This document shows, piece by piece, positions 1-8,090 of a stretch of 64,000 nt of DNA. A model generated the notes under the pieces. It saw only the letters and a program-made list of their open reading frames with translations, made no database searches and was not told where the DNA came from. Positions within the stretch are counted from its first letter, which is position 1. Every line of letters starts with the position of its first letter. The stretch comes from Bog-756 sp963696495. Lineage in GTDB: Bacteria; Actinomycetota; Acidimicrobiia; Acidimicrobiales; RAAP-2. Made by a program: the position numbers and the translations under genes. Location of the stretch: contig CAVOKJ010000002.1 of NCBI GenBank assembly GCA_963696495.1, positions 248,001 through 312,000 of the forward strand, in the 5' to 3' direction.

Positions 1-431
1 GGGAAGCTGATCGTGGCTTCCCGACTCACACTCAGCGAGGTGCCGACGCACTCGAGCGTGCTGTCGGCGAACAGCAGGATCCAGTGACGGAGATCCGAGG
101 TGGCGTCGGGCCGATGCAGGGGGTGCACCGCGTTCATCGCTGCGAATTCCGAGATCCATCGGCTCTCGAGCACCTCTCCCGCCCAGACGCATCCGTCGAG
201 ACCCGCCGGATACAGGCGGTGCCCGGGCCGAGCCTCGGCGTCCGGGGGTCCCACGGTCACGCCACAGCAACCGTGCACCCGAATGATCACCCACCTCCGA
301 TCGGCGTCGCTCTCGTGGGACTTGACGACCACGATCGCCTTCTCGCCGGTCTGCATGAGATACGCCGCGCCTGTCGCCGACCAGGTGGTGCCCACGTCGT
401 AGGGCACCACCTGCTCGATGTCGCTCACCAT
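1..431 (-). CDS. Hypothetical protein, C-terminus beyond the left edge
   Basis: An open frame runs leftward off the window edge for at least 143 residues without a stop. The translation has ordinary protein composition: it begins MVSDIEQVVPYDVGTTW, has a central RWVIIRVHGCCGVTVG stretch, then a WAGEVLESRWISEF segment. I do not recognise a family. The ATG at 431 has no clear ribosome-binding site. The frame stays open upstream of it (..NQQFPGID-M..), and a strong AGGAGG lies about 90 bases upstream in front of a different-frame ATG at 516, so the true start or a frameshift is unresolved. Confidence 0.55.
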   Translation of the reverse strand, partial: MVSDIEQVVPYDVGTTWSATGAAYLMQTGEKAIVVVKSHESDADRRWVIIRVHGCCGVTVGPPDAEARPGHRLYPAGLDGCVWAGEVLESRWISEFAAMNAVHPLHRPDATSDLRHWILLFADSTLECVGTSLSVSREATISF

Positions 432-857
432 GTCGATGCCGGGGAACTGCTGGTTCCGGGCATCACGCCCGCCAATCCGTCGCTCGGGGACCAGTGGCGG
501 GTCGGCGCATGGGCATCTCGAACCTCCTGGGCAATCCGGGTGCATCGTACCCGGGTGACCGGTTCGGACCACCCATCCGAAGAGCGGGCGGAGCAGCATC
601 CGCGCCTCTTGGACTCCACCCTGGCAAGTGCGGGGGGGCGGATCCTCGTCCCCCCGTCTTCCCATCCGATCACCAGGGCTGCGAGTCGAATCATGCTCCT
701 CCGTCGGCCCGACCCCGTGCTCAGGACGATCCGGGCCCTCACGGGGCCCGGAGGTGAGGGAGGGTCGCGTAGGAGGCCGACCAGGTCAGGAACCGGTTCA
801 CCGTCCGCTCCGGGGGCGCCCTGTACTCCATCGGCCGATACTGGGAAGATTGCAGCC
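432..857. other. Intergenic region between divergent genes
   Basis: These 426 bases separate the leftward edge gene from the rightward HTH gene. They hold a leftward AGGAGG followed by an ATG at 516 that opens a 17-codon ORF (463-516, MPMRRPATGPRATDWRA), a possible leader peptide. The longer frames that cross the region look like shadows of the flanking genes. I see no RNA gene. Confidence 0.4.
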
Positions 858-1241
858 ATGTCGCATCGAGAAGGCGAGGCCATCGAGAGTGTGGTCGAGA
901 TGCTGGCGGCATTGGCCCAGGCCCGAAAGGCGATGCGGGAGACGGAACGAGACATCCGCTCCGCCCTGAGCAAAGTCGACCGAGGTGGTGACGTGGCCTC
1001 GGCCTTGATCGACATGCACCCGGAAGAGAGCCGACACAAGGTCAACGACTCGCTCCTGCATCTCGATCACTGCCGTCATGACGTACGCGTCAAGGTCTTC
1101 GCCCTGGCGCTCGAAGGCGGGATGACCGTCGACCAACTGAGCGAGGTCTGGGGCATCTCGCGCAATCTGGCCGCTCGCATCGCCAAGGAGGCCCGCGGCC
1201 AGGACAGCCGGGACCGCACCGACCGGTCCGACCGGTCGTGA
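858..1241 (+). CDS. Small helix-turn-helix protein, paralogue of the 14821-15189 product
   Basis: The 127-residue product has a helical N-terminal half (residues about 1-70, rich in Glu, Arg and Ala) and a C-terminal helix-turn-helix: GGMTVDQLSEVWGISRNLAARIAKEA at about 90-115. The same layout, including a GMSISDIGRALGVSRQMASRLVREA-type HTH, occurs in the product of 14821-15189, so the two are probably diverged paralogues. The longer open frame to the left has non-protein-like composition, so I start at the ATG preceded by AAGATTGCAGCC. DNA binding is inferred; targets are unknown. Confidence 0.6.
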   Translation: MSHREGEAIESVVEMLAALAQARKAMRETERDIRSALSKVDRGGDVASALIDMHPEESRHKVNDSLLHLDHCRHDVRVKVFALALEGGMTVDQLSEVWGISRNLAARIAKEARGQDSRDRTDRSDRS

Positions 1242-1341
1242 GACGGTCGCCACGAGGCGGCACCACCAGCCGCCCTCGGGAAACGGGCCCGGAGGGGTGG
1301 GCAGGCCGGTGAGGATCGGATCCTCCGCCGTGAGGATCCCT

Positions 1342-1704
1342 TCAGCGGGCGGGCGGCACGAACTCAGGCTGGTCGAGCAGGCGCAACCAGGTGCCGTCCG
1401 GTTGGCGGCGGGCGACCTGGGCCCGTGCGCCCGCACCATCCCGGGGAGGGGTTGAGGTCAGGGCGATGTCGCCGCTGAGCAAGGTGGGCAATGGCGGTTC
1501 CTGTTGGAAGTGGGGGCCGCTGACCAGGACCTTCTCCCACAGCCGGCGGATGGCCTCCCGCCCCACCGTCACCTTGCCCGGCGGGTAGGCCATGACGGCA
1601 CCCTCCTCGTAGAGCGCGGCGATGCCGGCGGCGTCACCGTCGTTGGCGCGCTCGACGAAGAGGCGGGTGAGGTCTTCGGGCTTCAGGGCCTTCTCGTTGG
1701 ACAT
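1342..1704 (-). CDS. SnoaL-like / NTF2-fold protein
   Basis: The 120-residue product fits the NTF2-like superfamily used by ketosteroid isomerases, SnoaL cyclases and YybH-type proteins. Residues 10-35 (LTRLFVERANDGDAAGIAALYEE) are the typical helical start with the AxDxxxxxALYxxxA pattern, followed by PPGKVTVGREAIRRLWEKVL. The ATG at 1704 has a GGAGGTACCCC leader; an upstream in-frame start is weaker. It is transcribed divergently from a LysR-type regulator 96 bases away, which may control it. Substrate unknown. Confidence 0.8.
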   Translation of the reverse strand: MSNEKALKPEDLTRLFVERANDGDAAGIAALYEEGAVMAYPPGKVTVGREAIRRLWEKVLVSGPHFQQEPPLPTLLSGDIALTSTPPRDGAGARAQVARRQPDGTWLRLLDQPEFVPPAR

Positions 1705-1786
1705 GGGGTACCTCCGATCTGTCGTGGGCACCCGCAATTATTGATCCCCGTAGGCCAGAAGTACAACAGATCATAACGATCGAAGC

Positions 1787-1792
1787 TAGAAT
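1787..1792 (+). promoter_or_regulatory. -10 hexamer for lysR-type gene (leaderless)
   Basis: TAGAAT lies 8 bases before the ATG at 1801, which has no ribosome-binding site. The spacing would place the transcript start at or near the start codon. No clear -35 hexamer is visible. Confidence 0.5.
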
Positions 1793-1800
1793 CTCGGGAT

Positions 1801-2733
1801 ATGGAACTACGGCAGCTCGAGTACTTCGTCGCCGTCGCCGAGGAGGCCAACTTCACCCGAGCGGCTGAGCGGGTGCACATCAGTCAGTCCGGCGTCAGCG
1901 CTCAGATCCGGCAGCTCGAGAGCGACCTCGGCGCAACACTGATCGACCGATCTGGACGCACGGCGACCCTCACTGCCGCCGGTTCGGCGGCACTCGTCCA
2001 TGCCCGCAACGTGCTCGCAGCCGTCGAGGCCACGCGGCGGGCGGTGGACGAGGTGACAGGATTGGTCCAGGGTCGCCTGGTGGTCGGCATGATCACCGGG
2101 TGCACGGTGGGGGCGTTGTTCGACACCCTTGCCGCGTTCCACCACGCCCATCCCGGTGTGGACATCAGCCTGATCGAGGAGAGCACCGAGCCGCTCGTCC
2201 AACGGGTCCGCAATGGTGACGCCGACCTGGCGCTCGTCGGGACGGTGGGTGCTCCACCATTGGGACTCGGCGCCCTGCCCATCTCCAACGAGCACCTCGT
2301 TGCGGCCGTTCCGTCCGACCATCCTCTGGCCCAACGTGGACGCATCGACCTGGCCGAGATCGCCAACTTCCCGGTCGTCTCCATGCCCGAAGGAACCGCC
2401 CCCCGGACGATGTTCGACCGTGCCTGCGCCGCCGGGGGCGTGCGACCGGACATCGTCCTGCAGGCCAGTTCCCCCGACGCTGTCGCAGACCTGGCCGGCC
2501 GGGGTCTCGGCGTCGCCATCCTCACGGAGTCCATGGTGGCGAACCACGAGCCCCGGTTGCATGCGCTGGGCATCGATGGTCTCGAGGACCCGGTGGGGCT
2601 GGCTCTCGTCTGGACACCCACCGAGAACCCCGCTGTGCAGGAGTTCCTGCGGTGCATCCACATCGCCTTCGCCGATCCGGCGTCCCGCCGAGTGGTCCCG
2701 ACCGGAGGGGGTAGGGCCGATGGGGGAGCGTGA
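1801..2733 (+). CDS. LysR-family transcriptional regulator
   Basis: The 310-residue product has the canonical LysR winged HTH at residues 1-60 (MELRQLEYFVAVAEEANFTRAAERVHISQSGVSAQIRQLE split over helices 1-3), then a substrate-binding-fold effector domain from about 88 (GRLVVGMITG, PISNEHLVAAVPSDHPLA). Length is normal for the family. It is divergent from the SnoaL-like gene, the usual arrangement when a LysR protein controls its neighbour and itself. A T-N11-A type site may lie in the 96-base gap, but I cannot assign one with confidence. Effector unknown. Confidence 0.9.
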   Translation: MELRQLEYFVAVAEEANFTRAAERVHISQSGVSAQIRQLESDLGATLIDRSGRTATLTAAGSAALVHARNVLAAVEATRRAVDEVTGLVQGRLVVGMITGCTVGALFDTLAAFHHAHPGVDISLIEESTEPLVQRVRNGDADLALVGTVGAPPLGLGALPISNEHLVAAVPSDHPLAQRGRIDLAEIANFPVVSMPEGTAPRTMFDRACAAGGVRPDIVLQASSPDAVADLAGRGLGVAILTESMVANHEPRLHALGIDGLEDPVGLALVWTPTENPAVQEFLRCIHIAFADPASRRVVPTGGGRADGGA

Positions 2734-2831
2734 GGCGGCACGGCGACGCCACGCTGCGGCCGGTCGATTCCCGACTCGGCCGGACCGCACTCACCTCACG
2801 GTGGCGGAGCACCACCGGTCGCCACAGGGGG

Positions 2832-3773
2832 TCAACCACCCGTCGCCGTGGGAATGTCGTTCGAGTATGTGGGGCAGATGTCGTTGATGGCCAGTGAGAC
2901 GAACGCCCGACCGTCGACACCGGTGATGCGAAGCTGGGTTGCCCCATCGGAGAACTCGTTCACGATCTCCTCGAAGGCCGCGGGACCGGGCCCGAACCGG
3001 TCGAGGTAGTCGGGCATCAGATTGCAGATGCTCTCCCCATACGACCCGAGACCGGCGTCGGTGAGGCTTCCGGCGTTCACCGCCTGGTCGACCACCGGGA
3101 TCCCGGCGATCGCCTGTCGGGCGAACCGCCGGTCGGCGGCACTGTCGGCGGCGGCGAGGCCCTGCTTCGAAGTCGGCTGATCCGGCTTGCCCGAGGTCGA
3201 GCACGTCGAGCCCGCGGGGCAGGCGCCGGTGGCCCCTGTCGTCGATCGGGCCGTTCCGTGATGACGCTGGAGGACGAGGTAGCCGAAGCCGCCGAGGAGG
3301 ACGACCGCCACGGCGATCATGACCGCCGACCTGCGATTCCTCCGGCGAGCTGTGGGATCGTCCCCCGGACCCGGGGACGGCGTCGCTCCCGGTTCGTCCG
3401 GAGCGGTGTGATCCGTGCCCTGGTCACCGAGAGCCCGCACGTGAACGCTGGCACCCACCAGCGCCAGCCCACAGGTCGAGCAGTACGAAGCACCCGCCGC
3501 CGCTGCGTTGCCGCACCGGGGGCACCGGTGGGCGGCATCTGTCCGGGACGGGGGGACCATCTGCTCCGAGCCGGTGCCGGGATAGTCCTCGACCGGATAC
3601 CAGGGTCCGTCGTCGGACGGTGCCAGAGCAGGATCCTGCACCCCGGTCGGGGCGGCGACGTTCTGGTGTTCGGGGATTGCCCGGGGGACGGCGACACCGG
3701 GCCGCAGATCGGGCGCGTACCACCTGCCGTCGTTGGCCTGCCACCAGCCGGGTCCCGGTCGAGTGTCGCTCAT
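2832..3773 (-). CDS. Membrane protein with WWQ motif, zinc ribbon and secreted DUF732-like domain
   Basis: Three parts are visible in 313 residues. Residues 7-20 (GPGWWQANDGRWYAP) are a DUF2510-type short motif, common near membranes in actinobacteria. Residues 84-101 carry a zinc ribbon (CPRC..CSTC). A single transmembrane helix follows at about 150-168 after an Arg-rich stop (RRRNRRS). The C-terminal 110 residues (FARQAIAGIPVVDQAVNAG..GESICNLM) resemble the secreted helical DUF732 fold with two Cys that could form a disulfide. Topology is inferred as cytoplasmic N-terminus. Function unknown. Confidence 0.8.
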   Translation of the reverse strand: MSDTRPGPGWWQANDGRWYAPDLRPGVAVPRAIPEHQNVAAPTGVQDPALAPSDDGPWYPVEDYPGTGSEQMVPPSRTDAAHRCPRCGNAAAAGASYCSTCGLALVGASVHVRALGDQGTDHTAPDEPGATPSPGPGDDPTARRRNRRSAVMIAVAVVLLGGFGYLVLQRHHGTARSTTGATGACPAGSTCSTSGKPDQPTSKQGLAAADSAADRRFARQAIAGIPVVDQAVNAGSLTDAGLGSYGESICNLMPDYLDRFGPGPAAFEEIVNEFSDGATQLRITGVDGRAFVSLAINDICPTYSNDIPTATGG

Positions 3774-3963
3774 CGCCCGCGCCGGCAGCGGGTCACTGCT
3801 GCCGACAGGCCTGTCCGGGAACGGAGACGCACGGAGATTTTGCCTTCCTGCTGCTGATCAGCCAGTCCAAATGATGCACCAGGGCGTGATGCCGTAGGGG
3901 GAACCCGGCGTCGGGCTGAGGTCCCGTGCACCCGGGTCGGGATTCGCCGGCCCCGGCGACGGC

Positions 3964-4440
3964 CTACCGATCCGGTGAGGCCTGGATCGGAAACGGTGCT
4001 TCGGGAAGGCCCGGGAGCGGATTGTCCCACCAGAGCGTGTGCTCGACCCGTGCCGCTATCCGCCAGCCTTCGGACGTAGGGACGAAACGGTCGACATACC
4101 GACCACCCACGGTGAACAGCCACGCCTTGCCCTCGACCGTCAACCGGTTGATGTTGAGGAAGCTCGATCTGGCATGCACCTCGTCGTCCTGACGCCGGAA
4201 CTGACGATTGACGACGAGATGCTGCGTCACCTCGAAGATGGGAAGCACGTCGGCGAGCCATTGGCGGACCTCGGGGTACCGGCCCTCGATGCCGCCGGCC
4301 GAGCGGTAATCGAGATGGGCATCAGGCACGAAGACGGTGTCGAGCAATTCCCAGTCGAGGGCGTCGATCGCCGTGGCGTAGCGAGTGAGGACGTCGTCCA
4401 GGTCGAGCCGGTCAGCTACGTCGATGCCCTCGGTTCCCAC
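3964..4440 (-). CDS. SnoaL-like / NTF2-fold protein
   Basis: The 158-residue product matches the SnoaL_4 type: DLDDVLTRYATAIDALDWELLDTVFVPDAHLDYRS near residues 15-50 with the Tyr/Asp dyad pattern, then HLVVNRQF, RSSFLNINRL and GRYVDRFV strands. The long upstream extension of the frame is Arg/Gly-rich noise. I chose the GTG at 4440 because TAACGT lies 7 bases before it, the leaderless spacing seen elsewhere in this window; GTG at 4449 is the alternative. It lies head-to-head with the fur-type gene at 4612. Confidence 0.8.
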   Translation of the reverse strand: MGTEGIDVADRLDLDDVLTRYATAIDALDWELLDTVFVPDAHLDYRSAGGIEGRYPEVRQWLADVLPIFEVTQHLVVNRQFRRQDDEVHARSSFLNINRLTVEGKAWLFTVGGRYVDRFVPTSEGWRIAARVEHTLWWDNPLPGLPEAPFPIQASPDR

Positions 4441-4447
4441 CCCGACC

Positions 4448-4453
4448 ACGTTA
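4448..4453 (-). promoter_or_regulatory. -10 hexamer for SnoaL-like gene (leaderless)
   Basis: TAACGT on the minus strand lies 7 bases before the GTG at 4440. There is no ribosome-binding site between them. Confidence 0.45.
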
Positions 4454-4599
4454 CTTTGGCTCGACCGCCACGGACGTGCGCATCGGACCGGCGGTGCCCG
4501 GAGGGCGGGGCAGCGGGCGGGCCGTGCGGACCGACACTCTGCCGAGGGGCCGCCGCACCGGGAGCGCCCGGGAAGGCGGTGGTGGCTGTGTCGGGTCTG

Positions 4600-4605
4600 T
4601 AGTCT
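4600..4605 (+). promoter_or_regulatory. -10 hexamer for fur/zur-type gene (leaderless)
   Basis: TAGTCT lies exactly 6 bases before the GTG at 4612, the spacing expected when transcription starts on the first base of the start codon. No ribosome-binding site is present. Confidence 0.55.
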
Positions 4606-4611
4606 GCCTAT

Positions 4612-5061
4612 GTGCCACTCTCGACCTCGGTGCACGAGGCCATCGCCCTGCGGTTGGCCAGCCTCGACCAGCGCTACACACCCCTGCGACGGACACTCGT
4701 CGAGGCGTTGGCGACGTCGGCTCGCCCAGTGACGATGCCGGAGATCCTGGCGGCGGCGCCCGAAGTGCCGCAGAGCAGCGCCTACCGCAACGTCACGACA
4801 CTGATCGGCGCCGGCGTCGTCCGCCGAGTGGCGGGTGCCGACGACCACGGTCGGTTCGAACTGAGCGAGCAGATCTCCGGTCAGCACCATCACCACCTGG
4901 TCTGTGGATCGTGCGGAAAGGTCGAAGACGTCCACCCCTCACCGGGGTTGGAGCGGGCCATCGGCGATGCGACCCGATCCATCGGGGAACAACAGGGGTT
5001 CGAGGTCACCGAACATCGGATCGAGCTGCTGGGGCTCTGTACCGAATGCCGGACGATCTGA
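4612..5061 (+). CDS. zur: Fur-family metalloregulator, probably Zur
   Basis: The 149-residue product has an N-terminal winged helix (residues 1-85, with PQSSAYRNVTTLIGAGVV as recognition region) and a C-terminal metal-binding dimer domain. The HHHHLVCGSCGKVEDV segment and the terminal GLCTECRTI supply His ligands and the two CxxC pairs of the structural zinc site. It sits directly upstream of a zinc-type ABC transporter and a Zur-box-like palindrome, which favours Zur over Fur or PerR. GTG is used as start because it fits the leaderless -10. Confidence 0.85.
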   Translation: MPLSTSVHEAIALRLASLDQRYTPLRRTLVEALATSARPVTMPEILAAAPEVPQSSAYRNVTTLIGAGVVRRVAGADDHGRFELSEQISGQHHHHLVCGSCGKVEDVHPSPGLERAIGDATRSIGEQQGFEVTEHRIELLGLCTECRTI

Positions 5062-5115
5062 GAATCTGACTGGATCCGGCCGAACCTTTCGAATCTGACC
5101 GGAGCTGGCCGAACC
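5062..5115 (+). repeat. Two 25-bp direct repeats after the zur-type gene
   Basis: GAATCTGACTGGATCCGGCC-GAACC (5062-5086) is repeated as GAATCTGACCGGAGCTGGCC-GAACC (5091-5115) with a 4-base spacer. A second small repeat follows: CCCGACCAGGG at 5143-5153 and 5160-5170. Function unknown. Confidence 0.7.
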
Positions 5116-5297
5116 GGACCGTCTCCCTGACCGCAGTACCCTCCCGACCAGGGAATTTGCCCGACCAGGGCATTCGGCGCCGCGCCCCTTGCCCCGCCCA
5201 AAGACCGGCGGCCCACCCGTGGGGCAGTGGGAGAACGATGGCCTCCGGCGCGGCCGGGGCGCAGTTGGCCAGGCAGTAGTGGCTGGACAGGCACTAA

Positions 5298-5312
5298 TGA
5301 GAGTGATTATCA
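5298..5312. promoter_or_regulatory. Zur-box-like palindrome
   Basis: TGAGAGTGATTATCA is an imperfect inverted repeat that matches the TGATAAT-N-ATTATCA core of Fur/Zur operators, inside a longer near-palindrome at 5296-5314. It is AT-rich in a GC-rich region. It lies 56 bases before the transporter start and downstream of the Fur-family gene, so zinc-dependent repression of the transporter is the natural inference. Confidence 0.75.
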
Positions 5313-5368
5313 TTCCTAGCAGCGGCCGGCGCAACGCCGGCATCTGTCGGGTGGGAGAGCTCGGTCAC

Positions 5369-6310
5369 ATGCGCATTCGATTGGGGCGGCGGAGCCGGGC
5401 GGCGGCAGCTGTCCTCGTGGTCGTCGGCTCGGGAGTCTCCGTCTCTGCCTGTTCGGCGTCATCGGCGCTTCCGGCGTCGAACGGCCGGATCGCGGCCGTC
5501 GGGGCGGAGAACCAGTACGCCAATGTGATCAGCCAGATCGGTGGGGTCTACGTATCGACGACGGCGATCCTCAGCAATCCCAACACCGACCCCCACACCT
5601 TCGAGTCGAGTCCCCAGGTCGCCAACGCCGTCGGGTCGGCCGATCTGGTCGTCCAGAACGGTGTGGGTTACGACTCCTTCATGAACAGGATCGAGAGCGC
5701 GGCACCCAACGCGAAGCGGAAGGTGATCGACGTGCAGTCGCTGCTCCGTCTGCCCGACTCCACTCCCAACCCTCATCTCTGGTACAAGCCGACGACGATG
5801 CCGGCCGTCGCCCGGGCGATCGGTACCGACCTGTCTGCGCTCGCACCGTCCCACGCCGCGTACTTCGAGGCCAACGTCCGCCGGTTCACGGCATCGCTCG
5901 CTCCGTGGTACCAGGCCATCGCCGCGCTCAGGACCACGTACCCCGGCGCGCCGGTGGCCACGACGGAGCCGGTCGCCGACTACATGCTGGAGGCGGCCGG
6001 CACCCGGAACATGACGCCGTTCACCTTCCAGGAGGACATCATGAACGGGGTGGACCCCGCTCCCCAGGACGTGGCCATCGAGACGGGCCTGTTCAGCGAT
6101 CACGTGGTCAGGGCCTTCGTCTACAACGAGCAGGTCACCGACTCGTTCACCCAGTCGCTGCTCGCCCTGGCCCACCAGGACCACATACCGGTCGTCGGCG
6201 TCTACGAGACCATGCCGACCCCGGGATACGACTACCAATCCTGGATGGTCGCCGAGGTGCGCGCCCTCGACGATGCCCTGGCCCACGGCACCTCGTCCCC
6301 CAAGCTGTGA
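5369..6310 (+). CDS. znuA: Zinc/manganese ABC transporter, substrate-binding lipoprotein
   Basis: The 313-residue product is a cluster A-I (ZnuA/TroA) binding protein. A lipoprotein signal ends in VSVSAC (Cys about 29). The metal-site segments are visible: DPHTFESSP near residue 78, NPHLWYKP near 140, TTEPVADYMLEAAG, and a late GYDYQSW. There is no His-rich loop, unlike classical ZnuA, so the metal is inferred from the Zur context. I chose the ATG at 5369 with GGGAGAG upstream and a proper signal peptide. The last 4 bases overlap the ATPase start (GTGA). Confidence 0.88.
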   Translation: MRIRLGRRSRAAAAVLVVVGSGVSVSACSASSALPASNGRIAAVGAENQYANVISQIGGVYVSTTAILSNPNTDPHTFESSPQVANAVGSADLVVQNGVGYDSFMNRIESAAPNAKRKVIDVQSLLRLPDSTPNPHLWYKPTTMPAVARAIGTDLSALAPSHAAYFEANVRRFTASLAPWYQAIAALRTTYPGAPVATTEPVADYMLEAAGTRNMTPFTFQEDIMNGVDPAPQDVAIETGLFSDHVVRAFVYNEQVTDSFTQSLLALAHQDHIPVVGVYETMPTPGYDYQSWMVAEVRALDDALAHGTSSPKL

Positions 6311-7149
6311 TACCGGCCGACGCCTCCGATCACGACGACGAGGTCCTGTCGCTCGAGGGGGTGAGCGTCTGGCTCGGCGGGCGCCAGATCCTCGACGACG
6401 TGGGTTTCTCCCTGCAACGGGGACAGTTCACCGGATTGATCGGATCGAACGGGGCGGGCAAGACCACGCTCTTCCGGGTGATCCTGGGCCTGCTCGAGCC
6501 ACACCGAGGATCCGTCCGGGTGGGGGAGGGACGCCACGCCTCCCACAACCGATCGATCGGCTACGTGCCCCAGAAGGTGACGGTCGACCCGGACATCCCG
6601 CTGCGGGCCCGGGACCTGGTCGGTCTGGGGATCGACGGCAACCGATTCGGTTTCGCACTGCCCGGTCGGGCCCGTCGGATGGCCGTCGACGAGATGCTCG
6701 AGGCCGTCGATGCCGGTCGATTCGCCGATGCCCGGGTGGGGAGCCTGTCGGGGGGCGAGCTGCAACGGGTCCTCATCGCCCACGCCCTCATCAGCCGGCC
6801 TCGACTCCTCATCCTGGACGAGCCGCTCGCCAACCTGGACATCCGAAGCGAACAGGAGGTGGTCGAACTCCTCGGCCGCGTCGCCCACCGCCAGGGAGTC
6901 GCCGTCCTCCTGTCCGCCCACGACATGAACCCGCTGTTGCCGGTGATGGACAGAGTCGTCTACCTGGCCAACGGCCACGCGGCCAGCGGCTCGACCGACG
7001 AGGTCGTCCGGACCGAGGTCCTGAGCGAGCTCTACGGGCACCCCGTCGCCGTCCTCCACGTGGACGACCGCATCATCGTCGTCGCCGGACCCACACCCGT
7101 TCCGGGCGTCTCCGCGCCCGGGCCGGCACCACGGAACGCCGCCGAGTGA
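6307..7149 (+). CDS. znuC: Zinc-type ABC transporter, ATP-binding protein
   Basis: The 280-residue product has all ABC ATPase signatures: Walker A GSNGAGKTT, the Q-loop VPQK, signature LSGGE, Walker B LLILDEP and switch His in SAHD. It starts at a GTG overlapping the binding-protein stop, so translation is probably coupled. The C-terminal tail after about residue 240 is Pro/Ala-rich and poorly conserved in appearance. It powers the two permeases that follow. Confidence 0.92.
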   Translation: MIPADASDHDDEVLSLEGVSVWLGGRQILDDVGFSLQRGQFTGLIGSNGAGKTTLFRVILGLLEPHRGSVRVGEGRHASHNRSIGYVPQKVTVDPDIPLRARDLVGLGIDGNRFGFALPGRARRMAVDEMLEAVDAGRFADARVGSLSGGELQRVLIAHALISRPRLLILDEPLANLDIRSEQEVVELLGRVAHRQGVAVLLSAHDMNPLLPVMDRVVYLANGHAASGSTDEVVRTEVLSELYGHPVAVLHVDDRIIVVAGPTPVPGVSAPGPAPRNAAE

Positions 7150-7159
7150 GGGGCGCGAC

Positions 7160-8089
7160 GTGACTCTTCGCCTGCTGGGTTCGATCGTGTTCGAGCCGGG
7201 CTTCTTCCAGAACCAGGCGGTCCGGACGGCGCTGGTCATCGGCGTCATCGTCCCGCTCGTCTCCGGATGTGTCGGCACCTTCACCGTCATCCGTGGGCAA
7301 GCCTTCGCCGGAGAGGCCCTGAGCGACATGGGCACGCTCGGGGGGGCCGGTGCCGACCTGGTGGGTGTGAGCCCGCTGTGGGGCTTCGTCGGGGTCGGGG
7401 TCGTGGTGGCCGGCACCATGGATCTGTTCGGCGTGCAGCGTCGGCGTGGCCGCGACGTGGCGACGGGCATCGTCCTCGGCGCCATGCTCGGGCTCTCGGC
7501 GCTGTTCCTCTACTTCGACACCACCCACAGTTCGACGACCGGGGCGACGATCACCATTCTCTTCGGCTCCCTCTTCCAGGTGAGTGGGGTCACGGTGCCG
7601 GCGTTGATCATCCTCGGCCTGATCGGGCTCCTCGTGGTCGGATTCCTCTACCGGCCGCTTCTGCTCGCCTCCCTCTCGAACGACCTGGCCACCGCCCGGG
7701 GTGTTCGCGTCCGGACGATCGGGCTGGCCTTCCTCATGTTGATGGGAGTGTCGGTGTCGCTCTCGTCGGTGGCGGTGGGCACGATCCTCGGCACCGCACT
7801 GCTGATCGGTCCGGCCGCCACCGCCCTGAAGCTCACACGGCGTCCGTGGACGGCCATGCTCGCCGCCGGCGGCATCGGCATCGCCGCCACCTGGCTGGGC
7901 ATTCTCCTCTCCTACGACAGCTTCGACTGGCCCCCGGCCAAGAAGGGGTGGCCGGTGAGCTTCTTCGTGGTGACCCTGATCTTCCTCTTCTATCTGGCGG
8001 CCGACCTCGCGACCTGGCTGCGGGCCAGGCGGGTGGGGTCCCCGGCCCGGGGCACCCGGATCGCAACGGCTCGGGGCACGGTGAGCTGA
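7160..8089 (+). CDS. znuB: Zinc-type ABC transporter permease 1
   Basis: The 309-residue product is an ABC-3 family permease with about eight hydrophobic helices. Family features include FTVIRGQAFAGEALSDMGTLGGA near residue 35-60 and LLASLSNDLATARGVRVRTIGLAF in the ATPase-coupling region (about 175). It starts with GTG 10 bases after the ATPase stop. A second, different permease follows directly. Confidence 0.9.
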   Translation: MTLRLLGSIVFEPGFFQNQAVRTALVIGVIVPLVSGCVGTFTVIRGQAFAGEALSDMGTLGGAGADLVGVSPLWGFVGVGVVVAGTMDLFGVQRRRGRDVATGIVLGAMLGLSALFLYFDTTHSSTTGATITILFGSLFQVSGVTVPALIILGLIGLLVVGFLYRPLLLASLSNDLATARGVRVRTIGLAFLMLMGVSVSLSSVAVGTILGTALLIGPAATALKLTRRPWTAMLAAGGIGIAATWLGILLSYDSFDWPPAKKGWPVSFFVVTLIFLFYLAADLATWLRARRVGSPARGTRIATARGTVS

Positions 8090-8090
8090 C

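Larger units (their letters stand above)
5062..5368. other. Regulatory intergenic region before znuA-type gene
   Basis: The 307 bases between the regulator and the transporter hold the direct repeats at 5062-5170 and the Zur-box-like palindrome at 5298-5312. I see no coding sequence in it. Confidence 0.6.

Noticed and set aside
84..857. N-terminal 258 residues of the long rightward frame ending at 1241
   Set aside because: Composition is His/Arg/Pro-rich noise and it covers the leftward edge gene. Only the part from 858 looks like protein.
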